A DNA stretch of 64,000 nt from Oscheius onirici (GCA_932521025.1 OW051468.1:5208064-5272063); one strand, 5' to 3'. Positions 1-11,938 are shown, counted from the stretch's first letter. Notes: generated from the sequence alone by a model not told the origin. Made by a program: numbers and translations.

Positions 1-3000
1 CTCGTCTAGTCGTTGAGTAGCTTTTTCCAGTCGTTCTCTGAGAGAGCGATTGGCCTGGACCAGATGATGTTCACTATCTTGAGTGACTCCCAGTTCTTCG
101 GTCAATTCGATAATCCTGAAGCGAATTTCGGGGAAATCTGAAGTCGAACCTTCTCGAGCTATCTTCAATGAGTCTAGTCGCGTCTTCAAGAGCATCACTC
201 ACACGATCCACCTCCAATCGTAGCTGGTCATTCTGCGAGACGACTGCCTAAAAATAGAAGCTTTGAGGTTGTCGTCCCCATAAACTAGTTTTGACAAGGT
301 AATCTCTTTAGATTGTAAGAGTCGAAAAGAATTTTTAAATGCCCAAAGTTTCCAAACTTTTACCTAATCCATACTAGAAGAAAAAAAGCAATAGTCACTT
401 TGACTAGCTGTGCTCTTGGACGACGACGATGGGGGAACTGATTCAGCTGGAAGCGGGTAGAAAAGTTCGCGGCTGGACGATACAGAAGAAGCTGGGCGAG
501 GGAGCGTTCGGAGCCGTCTACAAGTGCCACAACGACAAGAACGAACTCTACGCGCTGAAGGTCGAGAGCAAAGAAGAAAAGGTTCAGCTGCTCAAGATGG
601 AAGTCTTCGTTCTGACGGAATTAGCCAAAGCAGGTGGAAGACACTTTTGCAAGATCGAGGACAAGGGTCAGTTGGACAACTTCAACTACGTCGTCATGAA
701 CTTCGTCGGAATGAGTCTGGCTGACCTCAAGGCCAATGCTCACAACAGACGATTCAGCTATGGAACTGCCATTTCTGTCGGAATTCAGTCTCTCGAGGCT
801 TTGGAAGATCTTCATGGTAGGTTTTCAGGCAAACTACCTTCTCTCACTCACATTTTCCAGTTTTGTGAAGCTCAGCAAAGTTGTATTCTGATAAAACTTA
901 GCAGATCATCGCAAAGCTGGAAAATGTAAGAGCAAGCTGAAAGACAACTGTACAAACTGAATTAAATTTCAGGAATCGGATATTTGCACAGGGACGTAAA
1001 GGTAGTTTTACAAGTTTTTTATGAACAAAATGTTCTTTTCAGCCGGGAAACTATACAATCGGCCGTGCTGAACTGAATGAGTTGAGAAAGGTCTACGTGC
1101 TCGATTTTGGAATGGCCAGGAAATTTGTCCATGATGACGGAACGATCAAGAAACCTCGTGCTGTAGCCAATTTCCGCGGAACTGTCAAGTACGCGCCGGT
1201 CAGCTGCCACAGCGGAAGAGAGCTATGTAGACAAGATGACTGTGAGACGTGGCTCTATATGTTAGTTAACTGCTTGTTCTCATTCTGTATTCTCATGTCA
1301 GGTTGGTCGAACTGACAAAGGGCTCGCTGCCGTGGAAGAATCTCCATGACATTCAGCAAGTTGGCAACGAGAAGAGGGCTATAAGGACGACTGGCGAGAC
1401 TGGAATCAAGAGAATGTTCGGCGGCTGTCCGAGAGAATACATCGATATTTTGCGCTGTATCGACAGTGGCAAGTTCTTCGAGGAGCCCGATTACAACAAG
1501 ATGTACGCGCTGCTGAGAAAGGCTTTGGTCAACACCGGCGCAAAGGAATATCCCTACGATTGGGAAGACTATTTGATGGAGAAGATGAAGAAGGAACGAG
1601 GAGAAGACAAGGAGAAGGAAGAGGTCACAGCTGCCCCGATCAAGAAGGAGCAGGAGGGAAAGAAGCCGGAGAAGAAGAGTGACGAGGAAGAGGACGAACA
1701 GGATCCGAAGAAGAAGCCATCTCCAGAACTGGAACTGAAAAAGAAGCCCTCGCAACTGGATCCGAAGAAGAAGGTCTCCGAACTGGATCTGAAGAACAAA
1801 CCGTCGGAACAGGATCTGAAGAAGAAGGCTTCGGTGCGAGAACTGAAGAAGAAGACGTCTGAAAAGGATCTGAAAAAGAAGCCGTCGGCTATCGAGACAA
1901 AGAAGGGGTCAGATGTGGAGGCCAAGAAGAAGGACGAATAGCTCCAAACAAACGAAAGACGTCAAAAGGACAGTTCATGAATAATAGTCGAAAGACGGGT
2001 CCAGATATCGACTATGAAGATTATAACCCAGCACTTTGGTTTGATTGTGAAAAGATAGTACCTGCATTTGTTTGCTTAGGGTAACAGCCTGCTCATTCCG
2101 CAGCTTTAGTTTCTTCGTCTCCCATTCCTGAGAAATGTCTTCTGACTTGGAACTGATTCTCCTTGTCAACTCCCTGATGTTATCTTCCATCTGGGCCTTC
2201 TGATCCTGTAGAGCCTCCCTCTCTCTTGTTAGCATATCTGCCCTGGCTACCAAGGCTTCGAATCTAATTGGGTTTGTTCTACAATAAAGGGACTGACCTG
2301 TCCCTTTGGTCAGCCATTTCCATGTCGCGGTCTCTGCTCAACTGTTGAATGATTCTGTTCTCCTCTTTCAGACTGTCAATCTGGGCTCTGTAACAGTCTT
2401 CATAATTCTTTAAAGCTCTGTTTCTTGCCTAAAAGCCTCGCTCGATTCCGAAGCCTCTACTCTGGATGTGATTCTTTGACGGAGATCTTCAATTTCTTCC
2501 TGAACATTCTGTTTCCTCTTCAGTACGGTAAACTGACTCTCATCGACTGTCGCTGTTCTTCCCATTGCTCTTCCTTTTCTGCGATCAAAACTGCTTCTTT
2601 TTCGGCAATTTCCTTCAACTCTTCCGCTGCGGTGAATGAGTAGTTCATAAGGAATCTGATCAGGAAATTTATGGAGCAAGCCGCTTTTTCTTTATTTTTT
2701 TTTTTGATTGAAGACGACGTTTTCGAACTTTCTGTAAAGTAACGCGAAATAAGATGTGATCTATGACTTTCCAGGACCTTAAAAGGTTCGAAAACGTCGT
2801 CTTCAAACATCGTTGTGGAAAGGCGCAAGCTTTTATTACAGCTTTCGCCGTTTCTAATTGTTACAGCGAAAGATATAGGCATTCTTTACTGGCTGATAAC
2901 TCACCTCAAAGCATACACGAGGTTTTCCACATCCTTTGGAAGCTCCGAACCGTCCAGTTCAAACTTATAAAGGACATGAGCAAAAGAGATCAAAAATACC

Positions 3001-3095
3001 TCGGACAGTTTCTCATACCAAAGATGGATGGTCGATATGTCGTCAGACTCTTTCTGGACGAAGTCTTCCAGACTTTGAAAGTTGATTTGAGCCAT
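1..3095 (-). CDS. Coiled-coil protein, possibly CEP290-like (3' part beyond window)
   Basis: Start ATG at 3095. Exons by frame: 3095-2905, 2655-2538, 2508-2461, 2428-2298, 2263-2062, 246-150, and 115 to the window edge. Joined, they give one open frame that begins with a roughly 60-residue segment (INFQSLEDFVQKESDD, then WYEKL) and continues as almost uninterrupted heptad coiled coil. The short N-terminal globular segment followed by a long coiled coil, and the spacing of an Asn-Asp-Gln-Leu stretch, recall the ciliary transition-zone protein CEP290; this is a weak resemblance judged from memory. Most internal introns are tiny (34, 29, 32, 34 bp). The exceptions are intron 1 (249 bp, holding a hairpin) and the 1815-bp intron 247-2061, which contains a whole kinase gene on the other strand. 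An alternative is that the read-through of the 2062-2263 exon to a stop at 1975 is a separate C-terminus. Confident of the coding, unsure of the family. Confidence 0.6.
429..1941 (+). CDS. Tau-tubulin/casein kinase 1-like Ser/Thr kinase (TTBK family)
   Basis: Protein kinase with exons 429-816, 973-1001, 1043-1260 and 1302-1941 (introns 156, 41 and 41 bp). The catalytic elements are all present: glycine loop GEGAFG, lysine in YALKVES, HRDVKPGN catalytic loop, DFG in VLDFGMARKF, and the TTBK-typical CRQDDCETWLY and SLPWKN segments. It is therefore probably active, phosphorylating Ser/Thr on cytoskeletal or germline substrates; the large worm branch of this family is often sperm-expressed (family knowledge, not shown here). 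After the kinase domain (about residue 300) comes a lysine-rich tail of about 110 residues built from imperfect 11-residue repeats of the form xELDLKKKPS. The whole gene sits antisense inside an intron of the coiled-coil gene. Start chosen at the first in-frame ATG, directly before the kinase domain. Confidence 0.9.
2708..2806. repeat. Inverted repeat (hairpin) inside an intron
   Basis: A near-perfect inverted repeat: the arm GAAGACGACGTTTTCGAAC around 2710-2728 is repeated in reverse complement around 2787-2805, with about 58 bp between. It lies in the only enlarged small-gene intron (249 bp) of the coiled-coil gene. It may be a short foldback transposon or a structured RNA. No direct target duplication was recognised. 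Confidence 0.7.
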
Positions 3096-3242
3096 GATGT
3101 GATTATTTAGATGACCAGAGGTATTATTCTGTTGGTCAATAAGAAGGTTGTGTTGGCATAGCAACGCGTGGTTGATTGTTCTTTGGCTTTTGCCCTGTAT
3201 TTATTGTCAACTTTTTTCTTTTCCTTCTTTTTTTCCGTCCAC

Positions 3243-3644
3243 AGGGTTGGCAAACCTGGCCGGCCAGGTAGGCCAGGTTGGACTTTGCGGCAGGCTAAAA
3301 AAAATTAATTTCTAATTTTTTATTTCTTAATTTTTAATTTCCAAATACGTCTCCTGATTAGATTTAGTTTTACCATAAGAATAATTGGAAGAAAATCGAT
3401 AACTGACGACAAAAATATTTAGAAGAAAATGCGGTTTTTTGACGAAATTCGGTAAAAATAGCAGTTTTCTTCGATTTTCATTGTCAGTTTTCGATTTTCT
3501 TCCAATTTTTCTGATGGCAAAACTAAATCTAATCGGGGGACGAATTTGGAAACAAAAAAAATCAGAAAAAAATGAGAAATAAATTTTTTTAGCCCGCCGC
3601 AAAGTTCAACCTGGCCTACCTGGCCGGCTAGGTTTGCCAACCCT
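3243..3644. mobile_element. Palindromic fold-back element (MITE-like), about 400 bp
   Basis: The ends AGGGTTGGCAAACCTGGCC and its reverse complement bound a segment whose two halves pair over most of their length. The outer about 60 bp of each side are nearly identical, and the AT-rich inner parts also match (for example GATTAGATTTAGTTTT near 3358 and its complement near 3520). There is no coding capacity; open frames here are shadows. The form is that of a non-autonomous fold-back or MITE DNA transposon lying between the coiled-coil gene and Pol alpha. I could not define a clean target-site duplication. Family unknown. Confidence 0.8.
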
Positions 3645-3992
3645 CCATGAGAAATATTTACTCTCTGAGACCTGCAATGTTGCAAATTTCCACACCGTTT
3701 TTCCATTTTTTTATAGAATTTGTTTCAACGAGAACGGGAAATGACGACGGCGGGATTTCCAACTTTTTGAACCATTTTCCCGCATTTCATTTTCTTTGTA
3801 TCGAAGCAGTTTTACTTATTTTTCTTCCATGCTTGAGTATTTCCTCTTGACAAAATTTCAAAAAGTCCTTCAAGGCCACAAGACAAACGTTCATAAAACC
3901 AACAATATGAAAAAAACAACATAAATGCCTGTTTTGCATTATGCACTGATGTTTCCAGTACTTTTTTTTATAAACAAACTCGTTGATTTCAG
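3645..3992. other. Intergenic, 348 bp upstream of Pol alpha
   Basis: No gene seen. The right end carries a pyrimidine-rich tract and a TTGATTTCAG acceptor at 3983-3992 placed exactly against the Pol alpha ATG, which I read as a likely spliced-leader acceptor. Confidence 0.5.
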
Positions 3993-6900
3993 ATGGACGA
4001 GGAGCTCGGCTCAAGACGATCCACTCGACGTGGAGAATCGTCTGCCAAGCAGAAGCAAAAGGATGCTCTGCGACTCATGCAAGAGGCTAGGCGGAACGGA
4101 AAGTCCTACAAGCCAAATGTAAGCATCTTTTCAGTTCATTTTCTAAACGACTATTTAGCTAGACGATCTGCATGAAGACTTGTACAAAGAAGTGAATGAA
4201 GACGAGTATAACGAGATCGTCCGTCAGCGACAGACCGACTTTGTCATTGATGATGGTCCGTTTTTTTCCTAATTTAAAAGTTACGAAAGTATTGAAGATG
4301 GCGCTGGGTACGTCGATCATGGAGCAGACGTCTTCGACGATGACTACGAAGACGACTACGAAAATATCAAGGAGAACAAAAAGAAGAAGAAAAAGAAGGA
4401 TGATAAGCCGCAAAAAGGTGCAATCAACAGTTTTTTTTCCGCTGCTCCAGCTCCTAAAACCAAAGTCGACGAGGTAAAATTCTCCCCATTTTAAAATGAA
4501 ACTTGACATTTGCAGTCCCAAGTGAAGCTAGACGAGGACGACCTTCTAAAAGATACACTTGCTCTTCTAGACGACGAATGTCTTGAGCCTGACTTTGAAC
4601 CGCCGGCGGTTAGGCAAAATCGTGTCGAGAATTCTAATCCGTTCCGTGTAAAGAGACCTGCCGAACGTGAGTGTCAAACTCGTTTTAGGTACTACGTTGA
4701 TTTTAGAGCACGAAGATGAAATGGCGCCTCGTCCTATCAGCAAAAAAATTCGACTAACAACAACTGCCGCACCGAAAAGGTCGTCTAAAGTATATCTAAC
4801 TCCCAAAAAAATTGATTCTCCTACTAAAATTGAGGTATGATCAGGAAAGCTAGCTGAAATTTGTGCCATTTTAGAAAACAGATCCAATGGAACAAGATGA
4901 CGATTTCGGCGGAAACGACTTGGACGACGATTTCGAGCCACCAGCCTTCTCTACAGAAAATGAAGAACCCGCCTCCGAAGTGAAAATGGAAGTGGACGAG
5001 CCGGTCGTCGTAGAAAAGAAAATCCAAATGTCCGAGGCAAATTGGAATTACGAAGAAGAACCGGAAGTCAAAATTAGTGTTCAAGCCGGCCAAGAGGCCT
5101 TCTACATCAAGGAAAACGACCATCAGATGATTCGAATGTACTGGCTCGATGCCTACGAAGATAACATCAAGCATCCCGGTACCATCTACCTCTTTGGCCG
5201 TGTCTTCATCAATGACTCCGTTTCGGCCAGCTGTGCCGTCGTTGTGGCTAACGTTGAACGACAAGTCTTCTTCCTTCCCAAAGACATGGTCGGTTCTACC
5301 GTTATTATAGTTTCATACCAGTAGTTCCAGAGCGAAGACCAGGATGTTTACGAAGAGATTAAGACGTGTCTCGAACGCATTCGTGTCTCGACATTCAAGT
5401 GCCGAAAAGCCCAGAAAAAGTTCATGAACGACGGAACCTTGGGCGAAGGTGATCATGAGAAGGATCTCGACGTCTTTGAAGTGCGCTACGATGTAGGACA
5501 TCTTCTCCCACTAATTTCATCTGTATTTTTAGAGTAAGCATCCAGTTCTTCCTCGTGATCTCACCGGAAAACATTTTCAATCGATCTTCAACACCACAAC
5601 GACCGCTTTGGAACGACTTCTGGTCGAGCAGGGGATGATGGGTCCAGGCTGGCTCGATATCTCCAACTACAGTAGACTCTGTTTGCTAATTCAGAATTAC
5701 TTCGGTTTCAGCCCCGGTCACGGCTCAGAGAACTTACTGCGATTACGAATTTACCGTCGATATGGAACGAATGAAGAATATCTTCTATAATACGGTGGAA
5801 CAAAAGCTTCCACCCTTGGCGAAAATGGTGGCTCTGAATGTCATTACGTCTCTGAATGGAACTGAAAAGGAAATCTGCATGGTTTCCGCTTTGTACAATC
5901 CGAAATGTGCACTAACTAATCCGAGCACGGAGAGAAAATACTTACAACGATTCTGTGGTTAGTTTTTATGCCGTTTTCCGAACTAGTATCTATTTTCAGT
6001 AATAACAAAAACTGCGACAGTGTCATTTCCATTTAACTTGGAAAGCCAGTTCAAAAACCTGGGACTTCGCGCCGTAGATGAGGTCAAAATGATGCCGAAC
6101 GAGACAAAGTTGCTCTATGTTTTGTTAGCCAAACTGGCCAAATGGGAACCGGATATCATTGTGGTTGGTGGCTTTGTCAAAACTGCTTTACTCTAGTCTT
6201 TAGGGTCACGATCTTGGAGCTCTCATTGACTTGCTGAAAGAGCGACTGAAAAAGCACAATGTGAACGGATGGGACAAGATCTGTCGTCTGAGAAGAACCG
6301 CCAAAATTGGGACTGTAAAGGAAAGCAAGGCCGGGCACTGGGAGTTGACGGCTGGACGTCTTCTGCTCGATTCCAGGTATCTAATCCCCCCCCTAAAAAG
6401 CAAATGTATTGCCTCTTCAGATTACTAGCAATGGAACTCGTCCGCAGTCGGAGCTTTGATCTAACCGAGCTGGCGTCTCTTCTGCTCAATGTCGAAAGGA
6501 AAGAGATTTACGCAAACGAGATCAGTTCCTTCTACGGGCGCTCGAATCGCACGATAGATTTGATCAATTGGAGTTGGGAGGATCCGTACATTGCTCTGAG
6601 AATCATCGCACAGCTGAACGCCCTGCCTCTTGCTCTCCAGATCACCAACATTGTCGGCGGAGTCACTGTAAGTAGCTTTAAATAGATCGGCATTGTATCG
6701 ACCTCTACAAAATGAGTATATAATGCAACACATTTCAGTCGAGAACTCTGATGGGTGGACGAGCTGAACGAAATGAGTATCTTCTTCTTCACGCGTTCCA
6801 CAAAAGCAATATTATTGCTCCGAACAAGTATCAGTCCAAATTCAAAGGTCGGGAAGCTTCTTTTTGTGTTAAAAGTCTTGTTTTTTGTAGAAATTAAAAA

Positions 6901-9119
6901 CAAAACGATAAAAAAGGAAGATGATAATGAGGAACAACCTGCTGAAGAGACGACCGGGAAAAACAAGGCACAGTATGCCGGAGGTTTAGTCCTGGAGCCG
7001 AAGAAGGGCCTCTACGACACGTTGATTCTGCTCCTCGACTTTAACTCGCTGTATCCGAGTATCATTCAAGAATACAATATATGCTTCACCACTGTCAAAC
7101 ATACAAAGGTATCCAAAGTTTCTTCATTTCTGAAAGCAAAGTTTTAGGACAGTAGCGATCTTCCGGAGGTGCCGAGCGGCAGTTTGCCGGAAGGAGTTCT
7201 TCCCAAAGAGATCCGAGGTCTTGTTGAACGCCGTCGCCAAGTGAAATCACTGATGAAAGACAAGAGTCTTTCAGAGGCCAAAAAGAAACAGGTTTTATCC
7301 TTTTCCAATTAAAAACAACATTATCAGTACGACATTCGTCAGATGGCCCTGAAGTTGACAGCGAACAGTATGTATGGATGTCTCGGCTTCCAGCAATCTC
7401 GTTTCTATGCCAAACCGTTGGCGGCATTGATTACGGCTAAAGGACGAGAAATTCTGATGCATTCGAAGGAACTTGTCGAAAAGATGGGCTATACGGTCGT
7501 CTACGGAGACACGGATTCGATTATGATCAACACGAACAGCACCGATTTGGCTCAGGCAAAAAAGCTCGGATTTGAGATCAAGAAGGCCGTCAATCAGTGC
7601 CACAGGCTCTTGGAACTGGATCTGGACGGCGTTTTCAAACGAATGCTCTTGCTCAAAAAGAAGAAATATGCCGCTCTGACAGTCAATCCAGACGATGAGA
7701 AGGATACGAAGAAGGAAATGAAGGGACTTGATATCGTTCGACGAGACTGGTCTCTTCTTGCCAAACAGTCTGGAACGTAGGCTTTTTGTTACGGACTTTG
7801 TATTTATTATCATAAATTCTAGGGAAATCGTCGATCTTATCCTGAATTCGGCACTTTCTCGCGAAGAACTCGTCTGTGAGATTGTGGACTCGCTGAAGAT
7901 GCTTAGAAAGAAGCTGGATGAAGGGAAAATTGACACGAAAATGTTCGAAATTAGCAAGGTTTCTCTCATATTTTGTTCTCCAAAACAATGCTATTTTCAG
8001 CAACTGACACGTAATGTCAAAGAGTACAAGGATCTCAAATCACAGCCTCATGCCTCTGTCGCAACTCGTCTCAACGAATCCGGAAAGTTTACTCTGAAAC
8101 AAGGAGATATCGTCGAATACGTCATTTGCGAAGATGGCACAACAAATCCGGCCACTCAACGCGCCTACCATCAGACAGAGCTGGCCGATAGGAAGGACCT
8201 CAAAATTGGTTTACCATTCTGTTAAAAAGCACTTGATAATGCTCAGATCTTCACTACTACCTCGCCCAGCAGGTTCATCCCGTCGTGTCGCGACTCTGTG
8301 CCCCAATCGAGGAAACTGATGCCGTCTTGATAGCTGAGACCCTGGGCCTCGATTCCACAGCGTACCGTCGATCAGCACTGGCTGCAGCTGCTCATGAGGC
8401 TTCTGAAGAGAATGAACTGGGCTATACGGGACCAGTAACGTACGATCATTGCGAAAGTCTCCATTTCCCATGCCCTCAATGCCAGACGGCTATTCGAATC
8501 AGAAGCTGTACAGATGGAGAGGTTTGCTTTTTTTTTGCCTTAATTTGAAACAAATTCAGGAAGGTAATCTTCGTTTCTCGCTAGAAAAGTGCGAAAAATG
8601 TGAATTCTGCCTTTATTCTTGCGACAATGTGATTGAGAACATGGTGAGAAATTCCTTGCTAGAATACGTCGAGAAACACCATACGTCAATTTGGAAGTAA
8701 GTCTATTTTTCGCCCATTTTCTATAGGCGAATATAGATGTGACGAAGCTGTTTGTGGCTACGAGACGGCTTCTCATTTGGTCAGATGGAATCGAGAAGGA
8801 ATGGAATGTCCCAAATGTACTGGAGGAATTCTCAGAAAGAGCTACACGGACAAGGATCTTTTCGATCAACAGAACTTCTTCAGGGTTTGTGTCGACATTG
8901 AGAAAGCGCTGGGTCAGGTGAAAGCTGAAGACAAACGTTAGTTTTCTTTGTTTTCCTTAAAAAATGATAATTTCAGGTCAGCTATTGCAAAGGGCCGGTT
9001 ATACGCACATTAGGAAACTCTATTTAAAGTTGTTGGCCGTCGTCGATGAATATCTCACTCGTAATTCGTACAATCGTGTCGATTTGGCTTATCTTTTTGC
9101 TCCTATGCTCAAAATTTGA
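3993..9119 (+). CDS. pola-1: DNA polymerase alpha catalytic subunit
   Basis: Family B replicative polymerase that extends RNA primers with DNA in the Pol alpha-primase complex in the nucleus. 22 exons join in one frame to 1413 residues, close to other animal POLA1 proteins: 3993-4118, 4159-4255, 4298-4473, 4516-4666, 4707-4834, 4875-5288, 5331-5492, 5533-5671, 5712-5957, 6000-6163, 6204-6376, 6421-6667, 6739-6847, 6891-7108, 7148-7291, 7328-7776, 7823-7958, 8001-8208, 8247-8521, 8560-8696, 8737-8936, 8977-9119. Seen: an acidic N-terminus with KGAINSFFS, the exonuclease-region remnant [12 protein letters not shown], polymerase motif [11 protein letters not shown], motif [10 protein letters not shown], motif C YGDTDS, and a cysteine-rich C-terminus with two zinc modules (CPQC, CEKCEFC, CPKC). 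Introns are nearly all 36-46 bp. Ku70 follows 194 bp downstream on the same strand. Confidence 0.97.
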
Positions 9120-9312
9120 CTCCCATTTGTGATGTTCGGGTACTTTGATACTTATCTTTTTTTTCTCTGTAAATTCAATAACTATAAAGTTTCACAATTC
9201 CGTGCACTCTCTGTCGTTTGCTCGTTGCCAACGTCTCTGGTCTACCTTTTTTCCCCGAGTTTCACAATAGAGCACTCTTTCGCAGTTGATGGTTCAAACT
9301 AGCGATTTCAAA

Positions 9313-11800
9313 ATGGCCGACGAAGATGGCGGACAGCCCGAATCGTTCCTTCCTACCAACAAAAAGGTATTTCTCTAGCTTTTTTTAAATGATAAACCTC
9401 AAAAAGGCGCAATTTCACGACATTAAGTTTGCTGGAAGTGGAAAGCTTTTCTGCTCTCCAAAGCAGCCCTCCATCAGAAAGCATCTATACGGTATTTTCA
9501 GCTAACCGTCTTTGTGATCGATGGCAGCGAGTCGATGTTCTCCGGAGACAAGGATTGTGACTTTCGGAAAGCCGTCCAGGTTTGTCATCAGTCTTCATCT
9601 TATTTTTTCACGTTCAGGTAGTCTACAGTCAAATTCTGAATGTCTGCTGCTCCGGCTCTCTCAATCACATGATTGGCGTCGTCGTGACCAATACCAAGTT
9701 GACGCAGAATCGAGGAAGTCACCAGAACAGCTTCGAATGGATCAAATTGGCCGTTCCTGGAAGTGAAGAAGTTGTCGAATTGAAGAGCTTTCTCGATTCA
9801 GGCAAAAAAACCTAACCTTTTTTGGTTAACAATGTCACTTTAGATGATATCCACACCTCTTTCGGGGAGAAATTTGGTGGGCATGCTGACTGCAATCTTG
9901 GGAAAGTGATGTGGGGATGTAGAAAAGTCATGCAGCTGTTGGTTTTCGTTGCAATTCTTTTCAAAAAGAGTTTCCAGCAGCGGCACTTCGACCCGTCACC
10001 ACATGATTATGCTCTTCACGAATCAGAGCAATCCGTTCGTCGACGACAAGACTTACGTCCGTTTTTTATACGAACAGCCTATTTTTCCGATTTCAGCTAA
10101 AATTCAAAAAGCTCATTGGCGATTTCACCTGTACTAGCTATCGCGATCGAAACGGTCTGACGAAGATCATCAAAACGCCGGGAGAGTTTCATGTGGCCCT
10201 GCTCTGTGAACAGCTCAATGAGAAAGACAGAAGCCGATGGACTGACATTACGCCGATGGTTTTCCATGGAAATGTTCAAGAAATGGAGACACAGTCAGTT
10301 TATTACTCTGCCTAAATCCAGCAAGAAGGGCATCGAGCCAAACTTGCAGCAAAGCTCATTCTCTCAGCGTTGTTTTACTATCTCACGGAGAGTTCGCATT
10401 TAAAAGTAGCTATTTTCAGAGCGTACAAGAAGACATTCAGTCAGCGAGCCTTCAGTCTGTTGGATTTAGAAATTGCCCCGGGAGTCAAGTTCGGAGTCGG
10501 GGTCTATGCTCTGGCAACAGAGACTCGTCCGCCAACAAAACAACTTCTTGATGCTGAAACGGAATCGAAGGTCGAAAGAAAAACGACATATGTGACGAAG
10601 GAAAAGACGGAAAAAAGAGAAGAATTCGAAGAGGACGAGGAAGAAGTCAAGACAGTCGACAAGGCCGATATCAAGAAAAGCATCAAGATTGGAGGAACGG
10701 AAATTCTGACCGACGCCGACGAGATGAAACAGCTGTCCTACTTTGAGTCGAAAGGAATCGTCCTGCTTGGATTCAAGTCAATACACGAAATTGATCTGAC
10801 TACCCATCTTCAACCAGCTCAACTCCTCTATCCTGATGAGACCGTAATTTATCCCAAGTTTTCTAAATCCCTAAGATTTTAGAATATGCGCGGTTCTGTC
10901 GGTCTCTACACGGCCCTTCTGGATCGCTGCTATTCCTGTAAGGTGGCCATGATTTGTCGCTTCTGCTCCCGATCCAATCAAAAAGTATGTTTCCCTTATT
11001 TTTCCTCATTGACTATCGTTTCAGGTGCGTCTTGTGGCTCTAGTCCCGCAGAAGAAGTTCAAAGAGTCTGAAATTGCCGACGAAGCTGGAAAATTGCATG
11101 GGGAGGAGAGACAGAAGAAGCTGGACGAGTTGCGACTGTCCAACGAATACCGTCACAACGCCTTCCTGGTCGTCTTTTTGCCGTTTGCTGAAGATTTGCG
11201 AGATTTGACCCAACAGATGCAGAACCCGATGATGGGAGGATGGCCCCAAACCACGAGCCAGAATGTAGCCACAGCTGAAGACTTTGTCGACAAATTGACA
11301 AAGCCCTACACGGTCGAGAGCTACTACAATCCTCGGATGCGTTCTTTCAACGCGATGCTCATCGAGGCAGCTGCTGGTCATCAGACAGCCAGAGAAGACT
11401 GTCTGGCTCCGTATTTCAAAAAAGAATCTCCAACCACGATAGAAAGCCTTCAAAAACCGCTGATGCAACAGTTTGATCTTGAATCTGCCAATAGTCCAGT
11501 CGGCAACAAACGAACAGGTGCATTTCATTCAATTTTCTGGATATAATTAAAGTTTTCAGCTGACGGTTTTGGCGAAACGGCTAAAAAACGCGGCAAATTG
11601 GATTTGAGTGCCATGACAACGCGAGAAATCGCCGAACAAGGCCTGGTTTGTCTTTTTATATCTGAATTAATCAATCAACTCAGCTCGATAAATTGACAGT
11701 CGCTCAGTTACGTACTGCTCTTGAAGAAATCGCCGCAAAGCCTTCTGCCGGTGCCAAAAAGGCCGATCTCGTCGAAATTATCAAAAACTATTTTGCCTGA
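9313..11800 (+). CDS. cku-70: Ku70, DNA end-binding subunit of the Ku heterodimer
   Basis: Binds double-strand DNA ends with Ku80 to start non-homologous end joining and protect telomeres. Exons: 9313-9366, 9502-9579, 9618-9801, 9844-9937, 9978-10056, 10097-about 10296, a short segment about 10320-10370, 10420-10843, 10883-10984, 11025-11517, 11560-11645, 11684-11800. Domains in order: vWA-like N-terminal domain (LTVFVIDGSESMF, later MIMLFTN), beta-barrel core (KGIVLLGFKSI, VRLVALVPQ, LVVFLPFA), and a C-terminal SAP domain (LTVAQLRTALEEI then KADLVEIIKNYF). The intron at 9802-9843 appears to use a GC donor. The junction near 10296-10320 is unresolved: the Ku-like frame needs an intron of only about 24 bp. 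Start ATG follows an acceptor-like TTTCGCAG at 9281-9288. Confidence 0.95.
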
Positions 11801-11938
11801 AATTTTATTTCTCATTTTTTCCCTGTGATATGTGAACTTCCCGGTAGTTGTATAAATTTTGCCGTATTTTGTTTATTGTCACACAAGGGTTGTTTTATAT
11901 ACAAATTGTGCAGCAAATCAGGTAACCAAAGGAGGAGC

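Noticed and set aside
1569-1925. Minus-strand open frame rich in Ser and Phe
   Set aside because: Shadow of the lysine-rich kinase tail repeats; composition is the antisense of AAGAAG codons.
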